NCBI GenBank assembly: GCA_902489965.1
Contig: CABUCA010000004.1
Span: forward strand, 1-53,718
Direction: 5' to 3'
Length of the DNA stretch: 53,718 nt
Source: an uncultured Collinsella sp.
GTDB lineage: Bacteria; Actinomycetota; Coriobacteriia; Coriobacteriales; Coriobacteriaceae
A program made the translations under genes and the position numbers. Position 1 is the stretch's first letter. Each line of letters opens with the position of its first letter. Under the pieces are notes generated by a model that worked only from the letters and a program-made list of their open reading frames with translations, did not search any database and was not told where the DNA came from. Shown in pieces: positions 15,845 to 23,790 of this stretch.

Positions 15845-15904
15845 ATGAAGCTGCAGGTTAGGTCGACAATCATCGCTCTAGCGCCAGAACATTCTAAAGC
15901 CTAG
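15845..15904 (+). CDS. Possible 19-residue leader peptide
   Basis: A short frame, MKLQVRSTIIALAPEHSKA, starts at ATG 15845 and is preceded by a near-perfect ribosome site AGGAGGA (15830-15836) at 8 bases. The stop is 44 bases before the GTG start of the next gene. The quality of the ribosome site is better than that of most genes here, which argues that it is translated. It could be a regulatory leader for the downstream cluster or the decayed start of an older gene. There is no attenuator structure that I can see. Confidence 0.35.
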   Translation: MKLQVRSTIIALAPEHSKA

Positions 15905-15948
15905 AACAGACTCCCTACTAGCACCCACCACAGAAAGGAAGGTCATTC

Positions 15949-16866
15949 GTGAAGAGTAAAGACGACATCTACAAAGCATTCCTCGACGAGATCGACGAGG
16001 ATCTTCGCAGCATGTGCGAAATGAACGGGAAGGCGGAACGGCCACTTCCGTGTCCGTACTGCGGCGAGGAGAACGTTGAGCGCCTAGCCAAGACGCTCGT
16101 TGACGTGCTGGAAAAGTGCTCGCCCGATATTCCCGGGCTGGTGCCTGAGCAGTATCGAGCCGACGTACACGAGGCCCGCGAACTTTTGACTGCTGCGACA
16201 CTCGCTTTGCTGCCGCTGTATTTCTCCCCGCGCGATAGTCGCATGGAAAGCGTGGCGACTGTGGTGAGCATGTTTGAACACGGGCGCTCTGCGGGTTTCA
16301 AATCGGCTGGCGTTCTCTTGTTTGAGGAAGTTACGACAGGGATGAAGTACAGCACCAGGAAGCTTGCCTATGTCCCGTCCCTCTTCGTGCGCCATATCGA
16401 CGGCAGAAAGCCATACGACCGGCTGCACCGCGATGGATCGCGTGGCTTTACGGCAGACGAAGACGATGCCGTCATGTTTTATAAGCGCTACCTCAAGGTG
16501 CAGCGACGCGTGTTCGATGCGAGCCCGCGTTTCAACTTTGAGCTATGCGTCAAACGCCCGTTTGAGGCAATTTCGGACGAACGACACACTTTTTATTGCA
16601 TGGAGGAAAAGATGGAAATCAATTTGGCAACCAAGGTGCGGGAACTCCAGGACCGCTATACCCTTAACCGCGCTCAGGCAAAAGAGTATGACCTGCTCGA
16701 CAAGCTGATGATTAATGCGCTGCTTGCGTATTTGCGTGATGAAACGGTCTCGGTCGCGGCACGCGAGAGCTATTTGTCGCAGACCGAGCGTCTGATCGAC
16801 GGCGCGGTCAAATTTCCGCATATGACGAGCCCCAATGAGGGCGCCGACGTCGACCGTATTTCCTAG
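15949..16866 (+). CDS. Protein of unknown function preceding the VirD4-like gene
   Basis: The 305-residue protein is not a family I recognise. It is soluble and charged. It contains one CPYC-G pair (Cys35, Cys38), half of a possible zinc knuckle, near the N-terminus, and long helical stretches. The C-terminal third (about 215-295) is mainly helical (VRELQDRYTLNRAQAKEYDLL). GTG 15949 is the start, with GAAAGGAAGG about 7 bases upstream. The VirD4-like gene begins 38 bases after its stop with its own good ribosome site, so both are probably on one transcript; that link is the only hint of function. Confidence 0.65.
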   Translation: MKSKDDIYKAFLDEIDEDLRSMCEMNGKAERPLPCPYCGEENVERLAKTLVDVLEKCSPDIPGLVPEQYRADVHEARELLTAATLALLPLYFSPRDSRMESVATVVSMFEHGRSAGFKSAGVLLFEEVTTGMKYSTRKLAYVPSLFVRHIDGRKPYDRLHRDGSRGFTADEDDAVMFYKRYLKVQRRVFDASPRFNFELCVKRPFEAISDERHTFYCMEEKMEINLATKVRELQDRYTLNRAQAKEYDLLDKLMINALLAYLRDETVSVAARESYLSQTERLIDGAVKFPHMTSPNEGADVDRIS

Positions 16867-16904
16867 CAGCCAACCAGATCTCCCGACAAGAAAGGGGCCA
16901 TGCC

Positions 16905-18389
16905 ATGTCAGTCATCAAGATGTTCGGCTACGAGGCCGCGCAGCAGACGGAGTATCAGACCAAGAAGTGGGCGACCAAGGAGGAGATGCAGGCGCTGTCA
17001 TCCGGCGACGAGCAGCGCGATGTGATCTTGGCACAAGGTGCCACGGTGGCTTTCTACGAGGACGACAAGCATTGGGAGACAAGCGTGTCCAACAATGTTT
17101 TTGCCTTTGGAGGCACCGGCAGCGGCAAAACGGCGAGTTTTATTTTGCCCAACCTGCTCAATCACCATGAGTGCTGCTATGTGGTCACAGACACCAAGGG
17201 TGAGCTGCTGCGCCGTACGGGGAAGGGCTTTGAAGACGACGGCTACGAGGTAACGGTTCTCGATACTGTTAATCCCGAGCAGTCGGCCGGATACGACCCC
17301 CTGCGCTACGTGATGGATGTCGAGGATATCCCCACCACAGTGGCGGCAATCATGGAGGGGGTCGATCCTGACCGTCGTAGCTTTAGGTATGATCCGTTTT
17401 GGGATAACGCAAACGATCTGCTGCTTCGGGCAATTGTTGGAATCCTGTATCTCCTGGAGTGCCTTGCCGGCACCCTCGCGCCGGGCGAGGACCCCAATGC
17501 TCCGCGCCGCTACCTTAAGATGAACAACGTCTTTAAGCTGGCTGCGCTCATCAAGGTCACGGGAGATGGCGAGGGGCGATTCCCGCTGGACTACCTTGTG
17601 GAGGAAGTGGAGTCCAAGGAGTTCCTCGATAAGTATGGGGCGGTGAACGCGGACCTGTACGGCGTTGAGCAGTATCGCGATTTTCGTGGGGCAGCCGATA
17701 GGACGCTTAAGAGCATTCTGATCACGCTCAATGCGACTATCTCGCGGCTTAAGACGCCCCAGCTCATGCGTGTTTTTGAGCATGACGAGATGCGTCTTGA
17801 CCGTATTGACGAGGGCAAGCGCGTGATCGATCTTAAGGTGAGCGACAACGATTCGGCCAATGCATGGCTTGCGAACGTTGCCCTTAAGCAGCTGTTTAAC
17901 CTTGCCCAGCGCCGTGCCGATGCCAGCCCCAGCGGACATTTGCAGCGTCGCGTACAGTTTGTGCTCGATGAGTTTCCCAATGTGGGACGCATCCCCGATT
18001 TTGAGCGCAGCATTGCGACCGTGCGCAGTCGCGGAATTAGCTTTTTGATGTGCGCGCAATCGCTGAGCCAGCTCGATGGTGTGTACGGCAAATCCACAGC
18101 GCTTACCATCCTCGATAACTGCGATAGCTTGGTCTATATGGGTGGCGGCAGCAATATCGCGACGCAGAACTACATAAGCGAACTGTGTGGCGAGTCGGTT
18201 TTGGGCACCAATTACGTGGGTGCCGAGCGCACTGCCGTAGATGTGCGCGGCTATGTGATGACTCCGGGCGAGGTGGGGCTTATGTCTCGCACCGATTGCC
18301 TGGTCAAGGTGACCGGCATGCGACCCTTCCGCGCCAAGAAGTACTTTTGCGACGACCATCCCAATGCGGCCAAGTGGCTGAGGGATTAG
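16905..18389 (+). CDS. Orphan VirD4/TraG-family ATPase without membrane anchor
   Basis: VirD4/TraG coupling proteins are hexameric ATPases that feed DNA-protein substrates to type IV secretion channels. The 494-residue protein has the family landmarks: WATKEEM near residue 22, Walker A GGTGSGKT (69-76), VVTDTKGELLRRTG (about 93-106), Walker B VLDEFPNVGRIPDF (acidic pair Asp355-Glu356), SRGISFLMCAQSLSQL and the late GESVLGTNY region. Unlike conjugative VirD4 it has no N-terminal transmembrane helices, starting almost directly at the WATK segment. No relaxase, mating-pore or transfer-origin gene lies in the window. It may belong to a degraded mobile element or have been recruited for another purpose. 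The neighbours are an unknown gene before it and a ClpP-type protease after it. ATG 16905 follows AAAGGGGCC. Confidence 0.88.
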   Translation: MSVIKMFGYEAAQQTEYQTKKWATKEEMQALSSGDEQRDVILAQGATVAFYEDDKHWETSVSNNVFAFGGTGSGKTASFILPNLLNHHECCYVVTDTKGELLRRTGKGFEDDGYEVTVLDTVNPEQSAGYDPLRYVMDVEDIPTTVAAIMEGVDPDRRSFRYDPFWDNANDLLLRAIVGILYLLECLAGTLAPGEDPNAPRRYLKMNNVFKLAALIKVTGDGEGRFPLDYLVEEVESKEFLDKYGAVNADLYGVEQYRDFRGAADRTLKSILITLNATISRLKTPQLMRVFEHDEMRLDRIDEGKRVIDLKVSDNDSANAWLANVALKQLFNLAQRRADASPSGHLQRRVQFVLDEFPNVGRIPDFERSIATVRSRGISFLMCAQSLSQLDGVYGKSTALTILDNCDSLVYMGGGSNIATQNYISELCGESVLGTNYVGAERTAVDVRGYVMTPGEVGLMSRTDCLVKVTGMRPFRAKKYFCDDHPNAAKWLRD

Positions 18390-18423
18390 CCCTTGCAGCT
18401 CCGCGCATTCCGACCTGTATTTT

Positions 18424-18459
18424 GGCCGCACGGCCTCGTTTGCCATGAGCCGTGCGGCC
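18424..18459 (+). terminator. Hairpin between the VirD4-like and ClpP-like genes
   Basis: GGCCGCACGGC (18424-18434) and GCCGTGCGGCC (18449-18459) form a perfect 11-bp stem with a 14-base loop. No T run follows (AGCTTCCCTTA), so it may attenuate or stabilise rather than terminate. Confidence 0.5.
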
Positions 18460-18497
18460 AGCTTCCCTTATCGATCCCATCTAGAAAGGAATTAACC

Positions 18498-19100
18498 ATG
18501 CCCGTTATGTACCGTGAGCCCAGCATCATCAAGAAGTCCAAGGACGGCCGCGTTGCCGCCGTCGATATGGCAAGCGAGCTGCTTAATAGCCGCGTGCTGC
18601 TGTTGGAGGGCGAGGTCAACGATGTGGCCTGCAACGGCCTCATCAAGTCCATGCTAGTGCTGGAACATCAAAGCGCAACCGAGCCCATCACCCTCATCAT
18701 CAACAGCCCGGGTGGCAGTGTTACGGCGGGGCTGGCGCTCATCGACACCATGCAGTCGCTCGACTGCCCCGTGATCACGGTGGGCGAGGGCGTCGTGGCC
18801 TCGATGGCCGCGGTGATCTTGGCCTGCGGCGACCACCGCCAGGTGTACCGCCACACGCAGGTGCTCATTCACCAGCTGATGGGCGGCACGGGCATGGCGC
18901 AGCAGACCGATATCGAGATCGTGGCGCAGCACACAGCTGCCATGCGCGCCGAGCTGGACGAGCTGCTGGCCGAGCACGGTAACCTGAGCGCCCAGGAGTT
19001 CCACGAGCTCACCGAGCGTGACTGCTGGTGTAACGCCAAACGCGCCCTGGAGCTGGGCCTGGCGGACGAGGTTATTGCGCCCAGCAAGAAGGCGCTCTAG
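18498..19100 (+). CDS. ClpP-type serine protease subunit, accessory copy
   Basis: ClpP forms barrel-shaped serine proteases that degrade proteins fed by Clp ATPases. The 200-residue protein retains the catalytic triad: Ser102 in GVVASMAA, His125 in LIHQLMGG and Asp175 in ERDCW, as well as the oxyanion-loop sequence INSPGGSVTAGL. It differs from housekeeping ClpP by having two residues fewer between Ser and His and the substitution VVASMAA for the usual QAASMG. No ClpX or ClpA is adjacent. Its placement behind an orphan VirD4-like ATPase is unusual. ATG 18498 with AGAAAGGAATTAACC upstream is preferred over the longer open frame, which includes the hairpin. Confidence 0.85.
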   Translation: MPVMYREPSIIKKSKDGRVAAVDMASELLNSRVLLLEGEVNDVACNGLIKSMLVLEHQSATEPITLIINSPGGSVTAGLALIDTMQSLDCPVITVGEGVVASMAAVILACGDHRQVYRHTQVLIHQLMGGTGMAQQTDIEIVAQHTAAMRAELDELLAEHGNLSAQEFHELTERDCWCNAKRALELGLADEVIAPSKKAL

Positions 19101-19174
19101 CGGGGCGCATGCCTGGTGAGCATGTAGAGCAGGGCGAACAGTCGCGTAGTTGAACAGCCAGAAAGAGGTTGAAC

Positions 19175-19993
19175 ATGAGCAGAATTTGGGATGTCGACGG
19201 TATTGAGTGGGAAGATCTGCCCACCGTGAGCGATCTGCTGTGCGCTGCGGATGCAAAGATCCTGGCGCGCGAGGTTGCCCTGCGCCACGGCGGCAAGCCG
19301 GGCGGCTGCGGCCGTGGCGATAGCGAGCGCGGCCTAAAGCGCGCCCGCCGCAAGCTCAAAAAGCTACGCAAGATTGACCCCGAGCCCAGCGACAAGATCA
19401 TCCTGTTGCCCAAGCATGTCATCAATCGTCGCGATGCGGGCCACGGTTTTGGCTATTACGACGTGGAGCCGTGCATCTTTATGCGCGACGGCGTGCAAAG
19501 GCTGGGGGAGGACGCACTCGCCAATGTGCTTCCGTGGGAATTGATCCTGATGGATGATGAGTCCGCGAGCGAAATGCTGGGCTTTCGCGTATGGCTCGAA
19601 GGCGAGTGGGATCTATGCGAACGTTATCGCTTTTTGGCCGTGGTGTGTGTTCGCATGCTGAACAACATCCGGGCGCAAAAGGAGCTGCGCAAGTTCCTCG
19701 AGCAGGGCGATGCGGCCTGCGATATGGACGAGGACGATGTAGTTGAGGACATTCGCCGCGACGTGCTGTATCCCGAGGAAGTAATTAACGCCAAACTCGG
19801 CGGCTATTGGGACGCGAGTTTGGGACTCAACCTGCCCTGGAAGGACGAGCATCGGCAGACTTGCACGCGGATTGACAGGGCTATCGATGACCTGTTTGCC
19901 GAGGAAACGAAGCGCTGCGCTGCGGAGCTTGGGAAGAAGCTCGAGCGCGGGTATGAGGAGCGCGGGGAGTTACTGAACGGGATGTCCTTGTGA
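19175..19993 (+). CDS. Protein of unknown function downstream of ClpP
   Basis: The 272-residue soluble protein is not one I recognise. An N-terminal part (1-about 70) ends in a basic stretch rich in Arg and Lys (GLKRARRKLKKLRKI), which could bind nucleic acid. The middle holds HVINRRDAGHGFGYYDVEPC, and the C-terminal half is helical and acidic (MDEDDVVEDIRRDVLYPEEVINAKLG in pieces). The start is ATG 19175 with AGAAAGAGG six bases upstream; a TTG at 19169 is less likely. It follows the clpP-like gene by 74 bases in the same direction, so it is likely to be the last gene of that cluster. Confidence 0.65.
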   Translation: MSRIWDVDGIEWEDLPTVSDLLCAADAKILAREVALRHGGKPGGCGRGDSERGLKRARRKLKKLRKIDPEPSDKIILLPKHVINRRDAGHGFGYYDVEPCIFMRDGVQRLGEDALANVLPWELILMDDESASEMLGFRVWLEGEWDLCERYRFLAVVCVRMLNNIRAQKELRKFLEQGDAACDMDEDDVVEDIRRDVLYPEEVINAKLGGYWDASLGLNLPWKDEHRQTCTRIDRAIDDLFAEETKRCAAELGKKLERGYEERGELLNGMSL

Positions 19994-20080
19994 ACGGTTG
20001 CCGACGGTCCGATAAAAATCTGTCCGGACGAAATGATAGAACGATAGCGTAAATAGCATCTGCACTTTAAGGAGTTAACA

Positions 20081-20518
20081 ATGGGAATCGCCTATAAGGA
20101 ACTGTTTCGTGTAAACCGTCCTATCTGTGGGCCTGGACCAGGAGGTTTCTCCATTAAAAGATTCAAGGAAGGCGGCTACAGTGAGGCTGAATTGCTCGAT
20201 TTAATTTCGGGAGTGGACTTTTCTCTTGGTGAAGTGGATGAGGACATTAGCCTGAAAAAGAAATGCGAAATAGTCGAACAGGCGGTGAGTGGGGTGCATT
20301 ATACGAGTTGGGCCCCCAGCGTGATCAGCATGATCATCTCACTTACGGTCGGAGGGTGTCTGTCTGCATGGGCGGGCAACAATTCAATCGCTGCCGGGGT
20401 TTTCGTGACGCCATGCCTGATTGCCTTGGGAATATATGCATGGTTTCGTTTATGCTTTGAGCGAAATCAAACGGTACTGTTGGGTGCGCTGAACCACATA
20501 AAGACACTTCAGCCGTAG
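20081..20518 (+). CDS. Small membrane protein of unknown function
   Basis: The 145-residue protein has a soluble N-terminal half (about 1-80) with SIKRFKEGGYSEAELLDLI, followed by two closely spaced hydrophobic helices (about 85-102 and 105-125: SVISMIISLTVGGCLSAWAG and AGVFVTPCLIALGIYAWF) and a short tail. The order suggests an integral membrane protein with the N-terminus in the cytoplasm. AAGGAG lies 6 bases before ATG 20081. It stands alone, with lower GC than the core genes. No family is recognised. Confidence 0.6.
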   Translation: MGIAYKELFRVNRPICGPGPGGFSIKRFKEGGYSEAELLDLISGVDFSLGEVDEDISLKKKCEIVEQAVSGVHYTSWAPSVISMIISLTVGGCLSAWAGNNSIAAGVFVTPCLIALGIYAWFRLCFERNQTVLLGALNHIKTLQP

Positions 20519-20879
20519 TTGCATGAAATCGCCGATCGCCTGCCGTGGGCCCTCGGGACCGCCCTCGCGGCGCCCTTCCCGCTCTTTCCGGACATGGCGT
20601 CCTCCGATCTCCCGGGGCCGGCCGACCCGGCCCTCAGGGTATCGGATTCCCAAATTCATCCGTACATGTACGGATGAATTTGGGAGGTGTTCGGATGAAG
20701 TTGATATTCAAGGGGTGCGGCAGTTGGCAGGAATCTCAAGCGCCCAACCGCCAATCTCCACATTTCTTTGCTAAACTAGCTTTGCGCGGGAAACCGTGCA
20801 TAGTTCGGGAGCATGTCCCCCAACTGGATCTAGGTTCGGATGCCGTTGCCCGGACTATTGGTGAAGGTTGGGGGACTTC
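20519..20879. other. Intergenic stretch with a GC-rich block and a palindrome
   Basis: After the stop at 20518 there is a GC-rich block (about 20540-20635) containing GGGGCCGGCCGACCCGGCCC, then the perfect palindrome at 20648-20685, then AT-richer DNA. No protein-coding frame with a credible ribosome site is visible. The abrupt composition change is consistent with an insertion boundary. Confidence 0.45.
20648..20685. repeat. Perfect 38-bp palindrome
   Basis: The arm TCCCAAATTCATCCGTACA (20648-20666) is followed immediately by its exact reverse complement, with no spacer. CGGATGAA recurs once more right after it (20692-20699). It is not followed by a T run. Size and perfection suit a protein-binding or recombination site, or a bidirectional hairpin. 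Confidence 0.9.
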
Positions 20880-22460
20880 CTACTTTCCATAGCGCAAGAA
20901 GTCGTAGATGCGGACGCACTTCCGATAATGCGAATCTTTCAACAGAGCCCTCTTCTTGGCAGGGTCGTTTCCCACGTCAGCCAGTGCCCGCTTCAGCAAC
21001 GCTTCCAAGTCGTCGACGTCCATCTCTTCCTCTGAAAGGCACGGGATGAACGCGAACGGGCTCTTTGGCGCGCATGCATTCGCAAGGCCCTTTATGCTCA
21101 GCGACCCTTCGAATCTGCGACGAGTCGCAGGCATCGATTTGCGGAACGTTTCGCTTCGATAGCTATCAATCGAGGTGAGCGTTGGGAGATAAGTCGCTAT
21201 GTCCTTACCGACCTCTCCACCGAGTCCGCGCGTGTACTTGAAGACAGGCATGTTGTTGGGCCGTTGGCGCACGTACATGTTGAGGTAGTTCTCGACGATG
21301 AACTTTGGGTCATAGCGAAGGTTATCGAGCACGATGTCCTCGAAGATATCTTCAGGTGAAATCGGCTTTCCGATGCTACTTGGTGACACCGACAGGCCGA
21401 TGACGATCTTCTGGTCCGGGTCAAGGTCGTTGAGGACATTGTCTATCCCTGAGACGATGATGTCGGAACTCGGGTCGATATGCTCCGCAAGCCTGAACAC
21501 GCTGCCCCTCAACTCGCGGATAAATCGCGTGCTATACATTTTCCGGAAGCTGCGCATCGCATCGTAGATCGACTCGAAGTCATCCGTGGTGATCTTCGTC
21601 ATCGAAAGCGTACGGCCACCGAAACTCATAGCAATCTCGCCAACAGAGGTGTCGGTTGCGTGCTGAACGAAGATGAGCCGCTTGCCCAGCCGTTTGAGCT
21701 TGTCATCTGGTAGGCATTCGCAGATGTCACCCAGTATCGACCTGATGTTCTCGTCTTGAATCGAATAACCGAGGAAGATGACGGGATACTCGACGAAGAG
21801 GGTGAGCAGCTTCGCCGAGAGATACTTCCTCTTCTGCGCGAACTCCGCATAGTCAGCGCTGGTCAGGACGATGCTTCCCGCCCTCGAGACTGAGCCATGG
21901 ATCTTGTATATCTCCTGAGAGAAAGCCTGGTCAGAGAACAGGAGGTCGCTTTCTCCGACGTAGGTCGTGAAACCAGGGAATAGGGTCTCACACATACAGT
22001 CATAATTCGTGGTGATGATGCCGGCAACTTTTTCCCTGCCCGCCTTCGCCAGCTTCTCAGTTTCGGCGCTCTCGACGAGACGAGCTCTCGCGATCTTATC
22101 TGCGACGTAGATCTTCATGGGCGAAGCGTCCCCGGTAAGCTCGTCACTGTGATCTTCGCGGAAGGCAGCGAATTCATCCGATGCAAAGAGCTCGTGGTTT
22201 ACTTCGCTTTCCATGAGCGTGGCAACGTACGGCAGTTCGGACTCGACCTCGCCGTTCTGGACAGCAATCTTCGCCTGGCTCTTGAAGCGCGCGAAGGCAT
22301 ATGGGTCGTCAAGCACCTCGGCGCAGATATCCGAAAGCAGCCCCTCCCATCCCGGCGTGCCGCAGTAACGACGGGAGAGGCCAGAGCCGATGAAGAGAAA
22401 CGGATAACGCCCGGCATCATCAACAGCTTTGTGGATTATCGATTTGATTCTCTCGTCCAT
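20880..22460 (-). CDS. SIR2-family NAD-dependent defence effector
   Basis: The 526-residue protein has an N-terminal SIR2-like Rossmann domain (about 1-260). In related anti-phage systems (DSR, Thoeris ThsA, SIR2-HerA) this domain depletes NAD. Visible motifs are FLFIGSGLSRRY (GSGLS 25-29), GIITTNYD (TTNYD 150-154), KIHGS with the catalytic His188, and VIFLGYSIQDENIRSIL (about 233). The C-terminal half (about 270-526) has no named domain that I recognise and is presumably the sensing part. ATG 22460 has AGGAGGAAAGATT just before it, an excellent ribosome site, and is preferred over ATG 22487. The gene lies 39 bases after a stand-alone copy of the LlaJI-like nuclease C-terminal domain, on the same strand. 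Confidence 0.85.
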   Translation of the reverse strand: MDERIKSIIHKAVDDAGRYPFLFIGSGLSRRYCGTPGWEGLLSDICAEVLDDPYAFARFKSQAKIAVQNGEVESELPYVATLMESEVNHELFASDEFAAFREDHSDELTGDASPMKIYVADKIARARLVESAETEKLAKAGREKVAGIITTNYDCMCETLFPGFTTYVGESDLLFSDQAFSQEIYKIHGSVSRAGSIVLTSADYAEFAQKRKYLSAKLLTLFVEYPVIFLGYSIQDENIRSILGDICECLPDDKLKRLGKRLIFVQHATDTSVGEIAMSFGGRTLSMTKITTDDFESIYDAMRSFRKMYSTRFIRELRGSVFRLAEHIDPSSDIIVSGIDNVLNDLDPDQKIVIGLSVSPSSIGKPISPEDIFEDIVLDNLRYDPKFIVENYLNMYVRQRPNNMPVFKYTRGLGGEVGKDIATYLPTLTSIDSYRSETFRKSMPATRRRFEGSLSIKGLANACAPKSPFAFIPCLSEEEMDVDDLEALLKRALADVGNDPAKKRALLKDSHYRKCVRIYDFLRYGK

Positions 22461-22499
22461 AATCTTTCCTCCTGTACCAATCGACATGCTCGTGAAATG

Positions 22500-22985
22500 T
22501 TATCCCACCAACTTCGGCGAGTGCGGGCTGAAAGCATCGTTGCCGTTCTGCCCGTCGACCAATCCGCACGCGAGACTCAGCGGCACAACTGCAGCGTTCT
22601 CGACCTCCACGCTAAGCACGTAGTGGAAGTCCGCCCCCTGGCTCCCACGATTCCGCTCGTAACCAATGGCGGCCAGCCGGTCGGCTAGTTCGTCTCTCGA
22701 AACCAGCTCGTTAGCCTTCACCTTGCAAAGCATGGGTTCAAGTTCGTAAGTGTTTGTCTCGCTGATTGCGTTCCTGTAGAAGCGGAAATGGGTCGTACGA
22801 AAGAGATCTTTATGATGGGAGTACACGTGCCCGTCCTTAATGGCGTAGAAGTAGATAAGGAACTCACCGCCCTCGTTTAGCCTGCCGCTACTTTCAAGGA
22901 AGCGGTAAATTTGTGGCGCTACAACGGAGAGCCGATTACGCTTCCGAAGCGATTTGCCCCACGAGCTGAGTTTATTGAATACCAC
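22500..22985 (-). CDS. Stand-alone copy of the C-terminal domain of the adjacent McrC-like nuclease
   Basis: Residues about 28-161 align without gaps to the last 135 residues of the McrC-like protein at 27480-29915, about three quarters identical by eye; both contain YFYAIKDGHVYSHHKDLFR, NELVSRDELADRL and NGNDAFSPHSPK. The first 27 residues are unrelated and basic, and the GTG start at 22985 has no good ribosome site, so the true start is uncertain. The domain keeps an open frame and an intact stop despite its divergence, which argues for selection, but it may also be a leftover of gene duplication. It sits directly upstream of, and in line with, the SIR2 gene, so the two may form an operon. 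The domain's biochemical role is unknown. Confidence 0.6.
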   Translation of the reverse strand: MVFNKLSSWGKSLRKRNRLSVVAPQIYRFLESSGRLNEGGEFLIYFYAIKDGHVYSHHKDLFRTTHFRFYRNAISETNTYELEPMLCKVKANELVSRDELADRLAAIGYERNRGSQGADFHYVLSVEVENAAVVPLSLACGLVDGQNGNDAFSPHSPKLVG

Positions 22986-23790
22986 AACGATATGATATTT
23001 AAAGGGTAATTGGACTATCTCCCGACCAAACGAGGATTCGGATTAGCTTGCTGAAATGTGGCAGTGCCCTGTTCTAAGCAACGTATTTGCGATAGAGTCG
23101 CGCGGGAACGGTGCTCGGGGCCGTTGCACCAGTAGCAAATTACTTATATCGAGCGATGTGATGCTGCGATTTCGGAAATGCTTGCCTGGTTGCGGCGCCG
23201 ACTTCGAAAAGCTGGTTTTTATTTCCATTACAGCTGAAACAGGCCGTCAAAATTCATGGAAGATCTTTTCGATAGTAATGGATGAACTGAGGAGGTTTGT
23301 CTGGAGGGTGGATCGAGGTTCAAGATTGTTGCGCTCTGAAACGTTTCAGCTGAGGTCGGAGAGCGATCGCATGAGTCGATTTATATTTCGGCAGCGTTGC
23401 ATCCATAGAAGAGAGAGGGATGCGTATTCGTTTGGCAGCGAGGGCGTGAGTGGGCGGGAACTTCGTGGCGTACAGCAATAAGGCTATACCTAAAAGCCTT
23501 TGTGTTGAACGGGTTTTCGCGGGAGCGGAGGGTGCGTGCCGCGAGGGACGGTCCGCGGCACGACCGACCCGGCGCGGCATCCGGAGCGGACGCGGATGCG
23601 GCGCGGACGGCCTCTGACGGGCGAGCATGCGACAGTGGTTGCCCTGCTGGGCGGCAATAAGCTCGAATCGAGCACGAGCGATTCTTGTCCGGGCGAAGCG
23701 TTACAACTGGATTTGTTCTGTTGCCGACTGATCTTGAAGCATGTTGGAAGAAACGGAATTATAATTATTTATTTGTCTGTATCTATCGAA
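22986..23790. other. Divergent region upstream of the restriction operon
   Basis: About 800 bases separate the SIR2-side operon from the methyltransferase gene. A 141-codon frame at 23056-23481 is rich in Arg and Ser, has no ribosome site and looks random. A GC-rich patch at 23520-23640 includes the hairpin GTGCCGCG (23536-23543)/CGCGGCAC (23554-23561). The last 60 bases are AT-rich (AATTATAATTATTTATTTG) and probably hold the promoter of the restriction operon. I see no convincing gene. Confidence 0.45.

Noticed and set aside
15949..20518. An integrative conjugative element
   Set aside because: Only a VirD4-like gene is present; no relaxase, VirB4-like ATPase, integrase or transfer origin was seen.
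23056..23481. Open frame of 141 codons upstream of the restriction operon
   Set aside because: Arg/Ser-rich composition, no ribosome site, no recognisable motif; looks like chance in a GC-rich patch.
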